Positions 37,875 through 48,883 are shown, numbered from the stretch's first letter. The stretch: 64,000 bases of DNA from CAWDJT01 sp963828705 (GCA_963828705.1 CAWHGA010000023.1:62001-126000); one strand, 5' to 3'. Numbers and translations: made by a program. Notes: generated from the sequence alone by a model not told the origin.

Positions 37875-39955
37875 TCAGGGCCTTCGTATCCGGCATGGGA
37901 GGTTCTTCAGGTTCGGCGTTCCGAACTCTTTGCCCAGCTTCCCGATAGAGGTGAGCATATTGAAGTTCGATTTTCGCCACTCGAACTGCTCCGCCGCATC
38001 TCCTTCCGGGAACCACCATCCCAGGTCTGCGCTGACCACGCGAGGGTGGACGATATCGGTAACCCGCGCCACCTGCAGGATTTCGCCGTACTTCGTTTCG
38101 ATGATGACCTGGTCACCATCGCCGATCCCATGGGCCGCTGCCGTTTCGGGGTGAATTTCAACGATCGGGTGGGGCCGCTTTTCACGAAGTCTTTTCACCC
38201 ACCGGTAGGAGGAGAGAAGATAGTAGCGGCTCTTGGCGCTGATCAAAATCAGCGGATAAGTCGGGATCATCCTCTTCGGGCAGGCCGGTGAATTCGGGGA
38301 GCGGTTTCAGTTTGAACTTCTCGGCGGTGCTCAACTTCAATTCGACTTTTCCCGTGGGTGTACGGAAGCCCTTCTCCTCATATAGCCTGAAACGATCCGG
38401 CCCCTTCAGATACCCCTTGGCGACGAATTCCCGGTAGCTAAGGCCCGCCGGTCTGACGATATCTTCAAGAAACTCTTCGAAATCATCATGCCAGTATTCG
38501 GGGGGCGACACCCGCTTGCCCAGTTCGTTCATGATCTTGATGTCGGGCCAGCACTCTTGCGGAGGATCGACAATTTTCGGCCGGGCGAGTATCATGCCGT
38601 GTCCAATACCGTAGTGGCCGATATCATTCATTTCATACTGGTGCGCAACCGGGAGGACGATATCAGCCAGGGATGCGGTAGGCGTCATGAAGATCTCGGC
38701 CATGGCGATAAAATCAAGGCTCATGAACGCTTCATAGGTGACCGCGCTGTCGGCCCAGGCCACCAGCGGATTGGTGCACATGCCGTAATATCCCCTGACG
38801 GGGTACGGCATCACTCTCCAGCACCGCCTTCCGGAAATAGGCCGGCGCCACCGTCATGAGTCTCGGAATGATGCCGTGGTAGGCGCTGATCATCTCCTTG
38901 CGCTTATCCGGAATGAGATCGGCCCGCACGAATTCGCCCAGCCCCATGATTTTCGGATCGTGGGCATTGATATTGCCGCCGGGCACTTCGAGGTTTCCGC
39001 AGATTGCCATGAGGCAAACCAGGGAGCGGGTGGCGTCGAAGGCATTGACGTCATGTTCGATGGCGTTGCCCCACTGGAGGGCAGCCGGGTTCGCCTCGGC
39101 GTACAGCCGTGCAGCTTTGCGTATCAGATCGGGTGCGACCCAGGTGATATCAGAAACCGATTCCGGGTTGTAGTGCTTCACATGCCGGGCGAGGTCTTCG
39201 AATCCATACGTGTGTTTTTCGACAAACTCCTTATCATAGAGCGATTCCTCGATGATGACGTGCAAGAAGCCAAGAGCCAGCGCCTGTGCCGTTCCGGGCC
39301 GAAGTTGCAGCCACAGATCGGCCCTGTCGGCAAGATCGGTCCTGCGGGGATCGACCACGATCAGCTTGGCACCGTTTTTAAGCTGTTCCAAGGTGAGGCT
39401 GGCGATTTGCCCTTCCTCGTTGGTGGAAAGAACATTGCTGGCCCACGAGAGAATGAGATTGGTGGGATTGTGGAGATCGGCGACGGGGTAGAACCCGCAA
39501 GTGTGGATGCCCGTGATCTCCCGGGGGGCATGGCATACATCCTGAGAAGCAACGACATTGGGGGAGCCGAAGATATTGGCAAGCCGAATCAGAACGAAAT
39601 GCTCCAGTCCCTTCGGCATGCCGACGCCGAAGCCAACCGCCCGCGCGCCATATTTTTCCTTGATTGCCAGGAGATTCTTGGCCGTTTCACCGAGTGCTTC
39701 TTCCCAGGAAATCCGTTGCCATTTCCCCTCGCCGCGTTTCCCTACGCGCTTCAGAGGATAGCGGAGACGATCGGGGTGGGTGAGGCGATCGGGCGATACC
39801 CTTCCTTTGTAGCAGGTATACCCTTTGTTTAGAAAACCTTCCGGGTTTCCCTTGACCTGAACGATGGCATTGTCCTTGACACCTACCAACAGGGCACAGC
39901 CACCATGATCCATGCGCGCGCAGTGAGTTTTAACCCAGCGAGTCTCTTCCTCCAT
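37875..39955 (-). CDS. Molybdopterin-dependent oxidoreductase, two frame breaks
   Basis: About 690 residues, DMSO-reductase superfamily. The N-terminus reads KTHCARMDHGGCALLVGVKDN, then GYTCYKGR. In the CxxxCxxxC plus Cys pattern of this family the second Cys is Asp here. SQDVCHAPREITG probably gives the Mo-ligating Cys. VDPRRTDLADRADLWLQLRPGTAQAL is the cofactor-binding part. The frame breaks near 38810 and 38265; the pieces join as MTPTASLADIVLPVAHQYE and HPIVEIHPETAAAHGIGDGDQVIIET (the C-terminal cap). AAGGAGA precedes ATG 39955. No ferredoxin or membrane partner is adjacent, so electron partner and substrate are unknown. Confidence 0.88.
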
Positions 39956-40784
39956 ATCAAACCAATCTCCTTCCCTTTGGTATCACCCAGGGTAAGATCC
40001 TTCACGGATCGACAGGGGAATAGAGATAAGGTTTTTTGGCGAATAAGCCAATAGGTAAAGTTTCTCACCGATTCGTCTCCGCCTCCACCCCGCCAGCTAC
40101 GGCGGAGTTGCACGATCCAGCGTGGTTCTCATAGGATAAATCACGTCCTCAGAGAGTCTCAGGTCAGCTTCTTCATGGTTAGGTGATGCTCCTGCATAGC
40201 CATGGTTCCCTCGGCTTGGTCCCACGTATCCATCCGCCCGACGTGAAATCGTTATCCAGAATTTCCTTGCCGATGGCTGTTCCGCATCACACCTGGGACT
40301 GGACATGTTCAGAAAGATACCAACTGTTGTACGTCAACAGCCGTACTGCTTGACAATCTTGGGTGGCGTGTGAGAAAGATTTTTGTCTCTGACGGTACTC
40401 GCAGTAGTTTGGAAGCAGATCAGTCTGGTACGGCGATCATTGACATGGGATGTGGCCACCTTGGGCGTCCCGTGCTGGGGTTTTAGCATTCTCGCTTTTC
40501 TCGAATCGCCTCTGAGCCTGTCTGAATACCAACCGAAGTATCTGACCGTTTGAGCTTTTTGCGAGAGTACTTCCGTTCATGGTTCAATGCTTCGCCACGA
40601 AGGGAAACCCAACTGGCGGCTGGCCACCGCGTCCGTTCACCCGGAGGTATCCAGGGCGAAACCGGGTTTTTGCAAGAGGTTCCATTCTAAAACCTAATTT
40701 CAGGGATGTGCCGAGCCATGGTTGCGATCAATTCCTCCGCGGTGACTATCTTGAAATATTTGTCATTTTGGCCATGGATTAGCG
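39956..40784. other. Gene-free region upstream of the molybdoenzyme and TRAP operon
   Basis: About 830 bases with no convincing gene. A minus-strand frame at 40097-40306 ends in TTLDRATPP but has no recognisable domain. I looked for a molybdenum-cofactor riboswitch ahead of the oxidoreductase and cannot make one out. Promoters for the divergent molybdoenzyme and tatT must lie here. Confidence 0.5.
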
Positions 40785-41820
40785 TTGAGCGCCAAATGTT
40801 GCGATCCGTGTCGCGGCTCAGAGGCGTCGGCGACACTCAGCGAGGTCCACGCTCGGTGCCAGCCCCAGGAATCCTGCCCAGGGCCACGGCAACAAGCCGT
40901 TACACCGCTGGCAAGGGCGCTGGGTCTGGCTTTACTCCTGGGGACACTGGTGTTGTCCGGCTGTTCCGCCATGCAGCGGGTGGCCGTCAACCGCCTGGGT
41001 GACGCGTTGGCCGAAGGCTCCTCGGTCTACGCCACCGACGATGATCCGGACCTGGTAGGCGCGGCGCTGCCATTCGGTCTCAAGACCATCGAGAGTCTCC
41101 TGGTGTCAATCACCGCACCACAAAGGTCTGCTCCTCGCTGCCAGTAGCGGGTTTACGCAGTACGCCTACGCTTTCGTACAAACCGAGGCGGATTTGGTTG
41201 AGGACACCGACCTGGCCCGGGCTACGGCGCTCCGGGAACGGGCCGGCCGGCTCTACCGCCGGGCGCTGGGTTACGGACTGCGTGGCCTTGATGAAATCCA
41301 ACCCAACTTGCTGCAGACGCTCCGATCCGATCCGCACAAAGCCCTGGTTCGGTTCAAGAAGATGGACGTGGCACAGCTCTACTGGACGGCGGTAGCGTGG
41401 GGGGCAGCGATCGCGCTCAACAAGACCGACACCGAGTTGGGTGCTGATCTCCCTCAGGTTGAGGCGCTCATGCACCGTGCCCTGGAACTCGACGAGGGCT
41501 ATGGCTTGGGTACGATTCATGATTTCTACATTGTCTACGAAGGCGGTCGGCCGGCCGCGGCGGGCGGCTCTGTCGAGAGCGCCCGCGCCAGTCTTGGCAA
41601 GGCATTGCAGTGGGCTAGGGGGCAGCGGGCAGCCCCGCTGGTTTCTTTTGCCGAAACTGTTGATGTCGGCCTTCAGGACCGGGCCGAATTCGAGAGACTG
41701 CTGAGGCAAGCGCTGGCGATTGACGTCAACGCCCTGCCGGAACAACGACTGGCGAACACGATTGCCCAGCGGCGGGCACGGTGGCTCCTTACCAGGATGG
41801 ACCGGCTGTTTGTGGAGTGA
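40785..41820 (+). CDS. TRAP transporter-associated lipoprotein TatT, one frame break
   Basis: TatT is a periplasmic TPR-like lipoprotein that pairs with the TRAP binding protein. LARALGLALLLGTLVLSGCSAM is the signal with LSGC lipobox. DALAEGSSVYATDDDPDLVGAALPFGLKTIESLL matches the family start, and the frame breaks near 41115. The next frame continues KGLLLAASSGFTQYAYAFVQ, then RAGRLYRRALGYGLRGL, LYWTAVAWGAAIALNK and EALMHRALELDE. The start is uncertain: 40785 (TTG) would put 58 residues before the lipid Cys, longer than a normal signal, so the true start may lie nearer 40890. Confidence 0.82.
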
Positions 41821-41836
41821 ACGAGGAGAATTGATC

Positions 41837-42942
41837 GTGGATTGGCGAAATAGTGCTCAGTTGCGGAAACCGGCGGCGCGTTCTACAGGGTGTCGCGAAT
41901 CCCTGCAATCGAGACTTTGGCGGACGGGCTGGAGGGTCTGGCTTGCGGCGCTGATCATGCTGGCAGCGGCGCACACTGCATGGGCGGCCGAGGAGGTCGT
42001 CATCAAAATGGCGACGCTCGCTCCCCAAGGTTCCGAATGGCACCAGGTCCTGCAGGAGATGGGTGCGGCGTGGCAGAAGGCTTCCCGCGGGCAGGTGGGG
42101 TTTCGCCTTTACCCGGGCGGCGTGGCTGGCGACGATACCGATGTGGTCCGCAAGATGCGGCTCGGGACTCTCAACGCCGGCCTTCTGAGCAGCGCCGGAC
42201 TGACCGACATTGACCGCAGCGTGCTGGCGATTCAGGTCCCGATGGTCTACGCCGACTATGGCGAGCTGGACTGTGTCCTCGAACAGATGGGTCCGCAGAT
42301 CGAAAAGCAGCTGGAAGCCAAGGGATTCATACTTCTTGGTTGGACCGACGCCGGCTGGGCGCGTTTCTTCACTAAGGCGCCGGTAAAGACCCCTGATGAC
42401 ATGAAGAAGCTCAAGATGTTCGTCTGGGCCGGCGACGACCAGTACGTCGAACTGTGGAAGAAGGCCGGCTTCAACCCCGTGCCATTGCCCTCGACGGAGA
42501 TATCCACTGCGCTCCAGACCGGGCTGGTCAACGCCGTGACCACCACGACCCAGGGTGCTGTCCTGCTCCAGTGGTACAAGCAGGTCAACCATATGAGCGA
42601 CCTCAAGTGGGCGGTGCTCCTTGGCGGTGTCGTGGTAACCAAGGCCGCCTGGGATAAGATTCCGGCCGATGCGCGTCCGGCCATCAAGGAGGCAGCCCGG
42701 AGTGCATGTCGGCGCCTCAGCCAATTTTCGCGACAATCGGAGTCCAAGGACATTGAGGTGCTCAAGCAGCACGGAGTGAAGGTGGTCCAGGTGGACAGCG
42801 CCGCGCTCGATCTGTGGCGGCAACTCATAGACGGAGTCTTGCCGCAGGTGCGAGGTTCGTTCGTGCCGGCGGCGCCCCTCGATGCGGCGCTCAAGCGGCG
42901 CGACCAATGCCGCCGGGGGCGGCCGGGAGCGGCGGGTCTTGA
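41837..42942 (+). CDS. dctP: TRAP transporter substrate-binding protein DctP, C-terminal frame break
   Basis: Periplasmic binding protein for a carboxylate-type ligand. WLAALIMLAAAHTAWAAEE is the signal peptide. IKMATLAPQGSEWHQVLQEMG, GFRLYPGGVAGDDTDVVRKMRLG and GWTDAGWARFFTKAPVKTPDD follow, with MFVWAGDD in the ligand region. The usual DctP Arg (here KKLKMFVW) is not clear. GTG 41837 has GGAG seven bases upstream. After DAALKRRD the frame probably breaks near the GGGGG run at about 42914, and the gene ends at TGA 42940-42942, two bases before dctM. Uncorrected, the frame runs on to 43588 as nonsense. Confidence 0.88.
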
Positions 42943-42944
42943 CA

Positions 42945-44738
42945 ATGCGTGCTCCGATTCGCGGCGTTGGGCAATGGGTTCTGGTCGCCGCCTTCCTGCT
43001 GCTCACGGCCATGCCCCTGGTGGATTTTCTCGGCCGGCCTCTGGCCGGCTTCCACATCCCTGGCTCGGCGACTTACACCCAGCAGCTCACCTTCTACCTG
43101 GCTTTTCTTGGCGGCCTTCTCGCCACCTTGACCGGCAAACATCTGACGCTTTCCACTGCCGTTCTGCTGCCCGAAGGACGCGCCCGACAGGGTGCGGAGT
43201 TCTTCGCTTCCTGTGTGGCGGCATCGGTCACGGCCGTGCTCACCTACGCCAGCGTCGGTGTGGTGCTGGCCGAACGCCAGTTGGGGCAGAAGCTGTCATT
43301 CGGGTTGCCGACTTGGATGAGCGAAAGTGTGATGCCGTTGGCGCTGGGGCTGATGACCCTGGTCTACCTGTACAAGTCGGCCTCAAGCTGGTTGGTCCGA
43401 GCCGGTGCGGTCGCCATCGTGGGTGCGGTGTTCGCGCTGGGGCTGATCGCGCCGACGGATTCCGTCACCTGGCTTCTGGTTGGCCTGTTGCTGGCGGCGA
43501 CCCTGATCGGTTCACCAGTTTTCGCCGCTATGTCGGGCCTGGGATTGATCCTTTTCTGGCGGGATACCACACCGGTGTCGGCAGTTAGCGCGGAAATCTA
43601 CCGGCTGATTGCCTCGCCGGCCCTTCCCGCCATCCCGCTGCTCACCGCGACCGGCTTCGTACTTGCAGAAACTCAGGCCCCGCACCGGTTGGTGCGATTC
43701 TTCCGAGCGCTGTTCGGGTTCATGCCCGGGGGCGTGGCGGTGCTGGTCGCTGCGGTCTGTGCGCTTTTCACCGCCTTCACCGGCGGTTCTGGCGTTACCA
43801 TCATCGCCCTGGGCGGCCTGGTCTACCCGATCCTGCTGGAAGACGGTTATTCGGAACACTTCTCGCTGGGACTGGTTACCGCCGCTGGCAGCCTCGGCCT
43901 GCTGTTCCCGCCGAGTTTGCCGGTGATCCTTTATAGCGTGGTCGCTAAGGTGCCGGCGGACCAGTTGTTTATTGCCGGGTTGGTGCCGGGGTTGGTGCTG
44001 CTGGTGCTGGTAGCGGTCTACGGTATCAGCGTCGGCCGCAAGGTTGGGCGGCGGCAGGCGTTCGTATGGCGCGAAACACTGGCCGCTACCTGGGAAGCCA
44101 AGTGGGAACTTTCGATCCCGCTGGTGATGGTGTTACTTTTCGGTACCGGTCTGGCTTCGCTCCTCGAAACCTCAGCGTTCGCCTGCGCTTATACGATCGT
44201 GATCGCCTGCTTCATCCATCGCGACCTGCACCCGTTCCAACGACTGCCGCAGGTGCTGATGAAGGCCGCAGCGCTGGTGGGCGCAGTGCTGATGCTGCTC
44301 AGCTGCGCCATGGGTCTCACCAGCTACCTGGTGGACGCGCAGATCCCCGATCAGTTGTTGGACATTGTCAAGAACAGCATCCACTCGCCGCTGCTCTTCC
44401 TCCTGGTGCTCAACATCGTGCTGCTGGTACTGGGAAGCGTGCTCGAAATTTTTTCTGCAATCGTGGTTCTGACACCCCTGGTCATCCCCCTTGGCATGGC
44501 CTTTGGCATCAACCCGGTGCACCTGGGTGTCATCATCTTGGCCAACCTGGAACTGGGTTTTCTCTTTCCCCCGGTCGGCCTCAACCTGTTTCTGTCCTCG
44601 TCGCGCTTCAACAAACCGATGGTGGAGCTCTACCGCCACGTTTTGCCCTTCCTTCTAATCCTAGCCTTGGGCGTGCTGCTTATCACCTATGTCCCAGCCC
44701 TCTCGCTCGGCGTACTTCGCCTGTTGGGTCGCTCCTGA
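42945..44738 (+). CDS. dctM: TRAP transporter fused small and large permease (DctQM)
   Basis: A 597-residue membrane protein. Residues 1-170 form a DctQ-like four-helix part. The rest is a DctM permease with about twelve helices, including FTAFTGGSGVTIIALGGLVYPIL, LGLVTAAGSLGLLFPPSLPVILYSVVA and LEIFSAIVVLTPLVIPLGMAFGINPVHLGVIILANLELGFLFPPVGLNLFL. It uses an ion gradient to import the ligand held by DctP. The fused form and a TatT partner define a recognised TRAP subtype. The start ATG is two bases after the corrected dctP stop. Confidence 0.93.
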   Translation: MRAPIRGVGQWVLVAAFLLLTAMPLVDFLGRPLAGFHIPGSATYTQQLTFYLAFLGGLLATLTGKHLTLSTAVLLPEGRARQGAEFFASCVAASVTAVLTYASVGVVLAERQLGQKLSFGLPTWMSESVMPLALGLMTLVYLYKSASSWLVRAGAVAIVGAVFALGLIAPTDSVTWLLVGLLLAATLIGSPVFAAMSGLGLILFWRDTTPVSAVSAEIYRLIASPALPAIPLLTATGFVLAETQAPHRLVRFFRALFGFMPGGVAVLVAAVCALFTAFTGGSGVTIIALGGLVYPILLEDGYSEHFSLGLVTAAGSLGLLFPPSLPVILYSVVAKVPADQLFIAGLVPGLVLLVLVAVYGISVGRKVGRRQAFVWRETLAATWEAKWELSIPLVMVLLFGTGLASLLETSAFACAYTIVIACFIHRDLHPFQRLPQVLMKAAALVGAVLMLLSCAMGLTSYLVDAQIPDQLLDIVKNSIHSPLLFLLVLNIVLLVLGSVLEIFSAIVVLTPLVIPLGMAFGINPVHLGVIILANLELGFLFPPVGLNLFLSSSRFNKPMVELYRHVLPFLLILALGVLLITYVPALSLGVLRLLGRS

Positions 44739-44827
44739 ACGGGAGAATCAGAGGGATGGCAAGTCATGCCGACGCGCACAGCCCTCGATTCCCCTGGTAT
44801 CCTACCCGATCCGACTTTCTTCAGATT

Positions 44828-46284
44828 TTATTGCAGCAAATCCTGCAGTGGTATCGGGCGGCCGTTCAAAACCACGTTCCCCTGCTGATAGCTTGCGCTG
44901 GCCTTGTATTTTCCATCCTGGTGGATGATGAGGTTCTGCGCCACCAGATCTTCCAGCAGGTCCTTAGAGCTGTCCGCCTCCCCCGGTGTTGCCTGGTTGC
45001 CGTCGGGTTTTTCCGCGTCTGATTGCTCATCAATGGGTGCTTTTGTGTTGAACGGTGCAGCGATTTCCTGCGCAAGCCGTTCGCCTACGCTGATTTCCGC
45101 CTGTGCGCTGACGGCGTTGAGGAGCGTCAGCGGATTGCTGACAGAGGCACCCTTGGTGCCATCGAAAACCACTTTGGCCTTGCCCTGGAGGTCGCCCTTG
45201 CTGGTCTTGACGTTGAGTTGGGTGATTTCGATCTCCGGGGATTTCTTCAAGAGTCCAGCAAAGATGTCCATCAACTGACCGAGCATCGCTGAATTGTCAT
45301 CGCTCTCAACGGGCGCAGCACTCTGATTTTGCATCTGGCGTGCCACTTGCTGCAGCTTGGCCATGGATGCTGCATCGAGTTTGCGCAATGCCAATTCAAC
45401 GACCCCCGGACCATATTGGTCAGCGCCGGCCGCAACCTGATCGACCCGGACCGCGGTCACATGGTTGATATCGTCACCGGCTGCCTGGCTGGACGATTCC
45501 ATCTTGAGACTCTTGAGGGAGAAGTTTTGACCGGCGCTATCCCCCTTGCCAGTGAATTCAACATGTGCCAGCTGAAAAGTGCCCTTTCCCAAAGGCACTC
45601 CCGCAAGACCTTCCTGCATGTCAAAGCTGGATTCCAGACTCTTCATCTTGAAAGCGCCATCCTTGCCGTCCACTTCCAGGCTGGGGGCTTTCAAGGATTC
45701 CGGTAAACCCCTTGAAGTTCGCCGTATAAGCCAGCTGCAGGTTCAAACCATCCCAGTTGACAACCACCTTATCTTCGGTACCGACGGTCTGGTGGAAGGC
45801 GGGGATAACAAAATGGCTCTCCCCGTTTCCTGCCAGAAATAAGGTCGTATGGTTTTCCAGCAGTGCTGTTTCAAGGGGTTTGCCGAGGATGGTCTGGATC
45901 TGGGTTTTGATTTCAGGGCTCAAGGACGAGGCGCGTGTCAATAGTCCCCAGCACCAGCGATGCTGACCGCGTGCCGGTGGGTGCCGCGCCTAGCGTCAGC
46001 GGCCCGTGCTGAATGTCATGCTCGAGGGTGAAACGTACCGGCTCCGCAGCATTCTTGTCCGTACTCGCTGGATCGCGGATTTCCCCGGCAGTCCGCGCCG
46101 TCGAGCTGAATACGCCGCGCTGGTAGCTCTCATTGGTGAGTTTGATCATCCCCAATTGAGAACCTTGCTGGAGCAGAGCCCGATATTCTTGCTCTGCCTG
46201 GATTCCAAAATAATAGGACGTGCCTCCCAAAGCGATCGCGCCCACCAATACCAAACCAATGACCACCGCAAGGATCTTTTTCAC
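44828..46284 (-). CDS. DUF945 (YdgA-like) periplasmic protein, two frame breaks
   Basis: MKKILAVVIGLVLVGAIALGGTSYYFG is a single N-terminal membrane anchor, followed by AEQEYRALLQQ and ESYQRGVFSSTART, the DUF945 start. The frame breaks near 45930 and 45690. The pieces join in order: VNWDGLNLQLAYTANFKGF, then VTAVRVDQVAAGADQYGPGVVELALRKLDAASMAKLQ, ending GRPIPLQDLLQ, all DUF945 blocks. A total of about 485 residues is normal. Role unknown: E. coli YdgA is an inner-membrane protein with a periplasmic domain. It is convergent with dctM. Confidence 0.82.
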
Positions 46285-47037
46285 CGTATGTCCCCTTTCC
46301 TAACCCGGTCAGACCGGGACTAAAAGTTAAATACTCCGATACTGAATCAGCCAGACTCATCGCGTCGAAAGAACAACTTCAGTACGCTAAAGCATTCAAT
46401 ACGATACCCGTCAAGGTTTGGATCCATTGTTCCTGATAGAGCAGACGATCCCGTAGATTGGGTGCAGTCCAGCTTTACGGGGCGAAACCCAACAATCAGG
46501 GCGGAGGCGAAAACAGAAATGCTCAACCTTATCAAGCATGCAGTTGGTTTTCTTCTAGAGTCGCATTTCTTTTTGACTTAAGAAATCCCCCGTTAAAAGC
46601 ACGCATCTCGAAGACAAGGCAGCAAAGCATCCCGCGACAATTTCTCGTGACATCATACTGAATTGTTTGGACTACTTCCAGAGGTTTAGCCTCCAGATGG
46701 TGGTGGTTGGTCAGCGAAAGCCAGCGGCAGAGGGCATTTCGCCTTTTGTCGGGTTCTTGAACACGCCAAAGAAAGTGTCCTTGGGGACCATAGAAGCTGT
46801 GGGAGTATTCTGGCGTGGGTGCCGCCGCTATTTCGAAACATGGCCAAGGCGCCGCACCTGAAGCGCAGCTGTGGCCGATCACGCTGGGAACGCGACTGGC
46901 CCGTACCAACCGACAACAACGCTTTCATGGCCGATAATCTGGATGACTGTTTTCTCACGAGAGTTTTCGCTGCACTTCGGTATCTGACTCTGACCTAAAC
47001 CTTGCCCCTTGCCTCAGGGGAGTTCTGGCCTGACCTT
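46285..47037. other. Gene-free region between aminotransferase and DUF945 gene
   Basis: About 750 bases. A minus-strand frame of 125 codons (46532-46909) is open but has a Cys/His/Pro-rich composition and no recognisable domain or good start. I do not call it a gene. No RNA structure stands out. Confidence 0.45.
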
Positions 47038-48342
47038 TCACGACTCCAGGTAGCGTCGGATGCTAACTGCCAGCTTATCGATAATGGTGAGGAATTCGGT
47101 TTCATCCGGTTCCAGCAGGGTCATGCGAAAGCCCTGCAGGTCGGTGTTGAATGAGGTGAGCGGTACCACGCAGATCCCGGTGGCGGCCAGAAGATAATAC
47201 ACAAACCGCTTGTCGGGTTCCACATGAGGGGTCGATGTCAGCTCTTCCACCAAAGCTCGGGCTTCTTGGTTGGCAATCGGAAGGGTTTGCCGTTGATTGA
47301 GAAGCCCGTCCTCGAACGCCACACTCAGGTAGAAAGCGCCGTTGGTGCGATTGATAAGCACTCCGGGAACGTCTTTGAGCTGTTCGTAGGCCAGGTTCGA
47401 GAATTTTTCGTAGCGACGGCGCCGTTGTTCCAGGTAGGCGGGATATTCCGGGTGCTGAAAAATACGAGGTATGGCCTTCTGAGGCAGGGTGGTGGAACAG
47501 ACTTCCACCATTTTAGCATTGAGAATACTCTGGATATACTTGGCAAAGAGCGGGTCCTTATCGGCATTGTAAATCTCGATCCAGCCGCAGCGTGATCCCG
47601 GCCAAGGCAGTTCCTTGGAAATGCCCTTCATGGCAAGCCCCGGTACATCGCCGATGACATCCGCGAGCGGTTTGGTCTTCTGATCGTTGAAGACCAGATT
47701 CTGATAGATTTCATCGGCGATGATGAACAGGTCGAATTCTCGGGCAATGGCCACCATCTCACGCAGGATCCCCTCCGGGTAAACCGCACCGGTTGGATTG
47801 TCGGGATTGACGAGCAAAATGCCGGCTACTGAAGGGTTATATTTCACCCTTCGGTGCAATTTGGGGATGTCCGGATACCAATGGTTGTGCGGGTCCAGGG
47901 GATAGGTCACGGGAGGCTGGCCGGCATGGGCGGCTTCGGATGCCGAGTGCGTGGTATAGGTGGGTGAGGGGGTGATGACACGCGCAGTGCTGCGAAGAAA
48001 TCCGTAGACCTTGGTGATGGCCTCCCCCAGACCGTTGAAAAAGATGATATCGTTGGGAGTCAGGTGGACGCCACCGTTGCGGTTGTTCTGGCTGGCGAGG
48101 AATTCCCGAGTTGCCATGATGCCTTGGGTGGGACAATAGCCGTAGGAGCAGTCCTGCATCGCCAGGTCGGCGACGATTGTTTTCATCCAGGTGGGGATTT
48201 TTTCGCCTTTGGCCACCGGATCTCCGATGTTTTCCAGGTTGACTTTGACCCCCAACTGCTGCAGCTTTTCAGCCACGCGGATGATGTTGCGGATCTCGTA
48301 ATTAAGTTTGCCGGCTCCCATGTGTACTATGTCTGTTCGCAT
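47038..48342 (-). CDS. Class I/II PLP-dependent aminotransferase
   Basis: A 434-residue fold-type I enzyme. CPTQGIMATREFLASQNNRNGG and NDIIFFNGLGEAITKVYG form the cofactor region. ILLVNPDNPTGAVYP has the Asn and FIIADEIYQNL the Asp/Tyr pair. MKGISKELPWPGSRCGWIEIY holds the Schiff-base Lys, with LLEPDETEF near the end. It resembles AlaA-type alanine aminotransferases, but the MHxG-like N-terminus and length leave aspartate or other amino donors possible. Two hairpins at 48407-48470, upstream on the transcribed strand, may attenuate it. Confidence 0.9.
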   Translation of the reverse strand: MRTDIVHMGAGKLNYEIRNIIRVAEKLQQLGVKVNLENIGDPVAKGEKIPTWMKTIVADLAMQDCSYGYCPTQGIMATREFLASQNNRNGGVHLTPNDIIFFNGLGEAITKVYGFLRSTARVITPSPTYTTHSASEAAHAGQPPVTYPLDPHNHWYPDIPKLHRRVKYNPSVAGILLVNPDNPTGAVYPEGILREMVAIAREFDLFIIADEIYQNLVFNDQKTKPLADVIGDVPGLAMKGISKELPWPGSRCGWIEIYNADKDPLFAKYIQSILNAKMVEVCSTTLPQKAIPRIFQHPEYPAYLEQRRRRYEKFSNLAYEQLKDVPGVLINRTNGAFYLSVAFEDGLLNQRQTLPIANQEARALVEELTSTPHVEPDKRFVYYLLAATGICVVPLTSFNTDLQGFRMTLLEPDETEFLTIIDKLAVSIRRYLES

Positions 48343-48883
48343 GATTTCCTGACCATCCTTTTTGCCTGGCTGCGGTGCTCCACCAACTCTTCAGCCCAAA
48401 AGAAAAAGGGCCGCGAATCTTTCGCAGCCCTAAGAATAGAAAGGGGCTGCGTTCGTTGGCCCGCAGCCCTGAGTTTTTTATGTTTGGAGAGCTAAACCGC
48501 TCCTTCTCCACTCAGAACCACGGGCAGCATCGCTGCCACCGCCGCTGCGGCGCTGCTAGCGTAACACGCGCTGCTGATTCTGTTGCGGGGAGAAACCATA
48601 TGGTGCCTTTCGTTTGACTTCCTCTGCTTCATTAGCAGCCGAATGATAGCAAAAAGGCCTCCATATGTCACGCGAAAACAGGTTCTTGTCTTCTTGCGGA
48701 AAAGATGGTCTCAAGGCTGGAGTCAGCGCAGAAAGTGGATCGTCCAACCGTGGCCTTTCAACATCTCTCGCGGTCAACCGTGGTGCGACTCTTCAAGATG
48801 ACCATGAGGGAATAGTCGCTCAAGCTGGGCTCACATCCGATTGGGAGGAGAACTCGCCTTGCTTTGTTTACCAGGGGATGATC
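48343..48883. other. Divergent intergenic region with hairpins
   Basis: About 540 bases between the aminotransferase and the ICMT-like gene. It holds the tandem hairpins listed separately and a GC-rich CCGCCGCTGCGGCGCTG stretch near 48541. The plus-strand frame from 48665 to 48877 runs into the next gene but has no homology. Confidence 0.5.
48407..48470 (-). promoter_or_regulatory. Tandem hairpins upstream of the aminotransferase, terminator-like
   Basis: Hairpin A pairs 48407-48417 with 48421-48431. On the minus strand it is followed by TTTTTCTTTT, so it is an intrinsic terminator in the aminotransferase leader. Hairpin B pairs 48444-48451 with 48462-48469, and on the plus strand is followed by TTTTTT. 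The arms share GCAGCCC, so A and B can pair with each other alternatively, the hallmark of an attenuator. A minus-strand frame of 69 codons (48302-48511) spans the hairpins. A plain bidirectional terminator is the alternative. Confidence 0.6.

Noticed and set aside
37054..38019. 321-codon minus-strand frame opposite ettA
   Set aside because: Antisense to ettA with no homology.
39956..40100. Molybdenum-cofactor riboswitch
   Set aside because: No recognisable conserved core upstream of the oxidoreductase.
40097..40306. Group II intron or IS remnant ahead of the molybdoenzyme
   Set aside because: No reverse transcriptase, transposase motif or intron boundary could be seen.
41789..43057. 422-codon minus-strand frame
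   Set aside because: Antisense to dctP; high-GC shadow of a real gene.
42945..43588. Continuation of the dctP frame past 42942
   Set aside because: Runs through dctM in the wrong frame as Arg/Pro/Gly-rich nonsense; produced by a frame break near 42914.
46532..46909. 125-codon minus-strand frame
   Set aside because: No domain, poor start, unusual Cys/His/Pro content.
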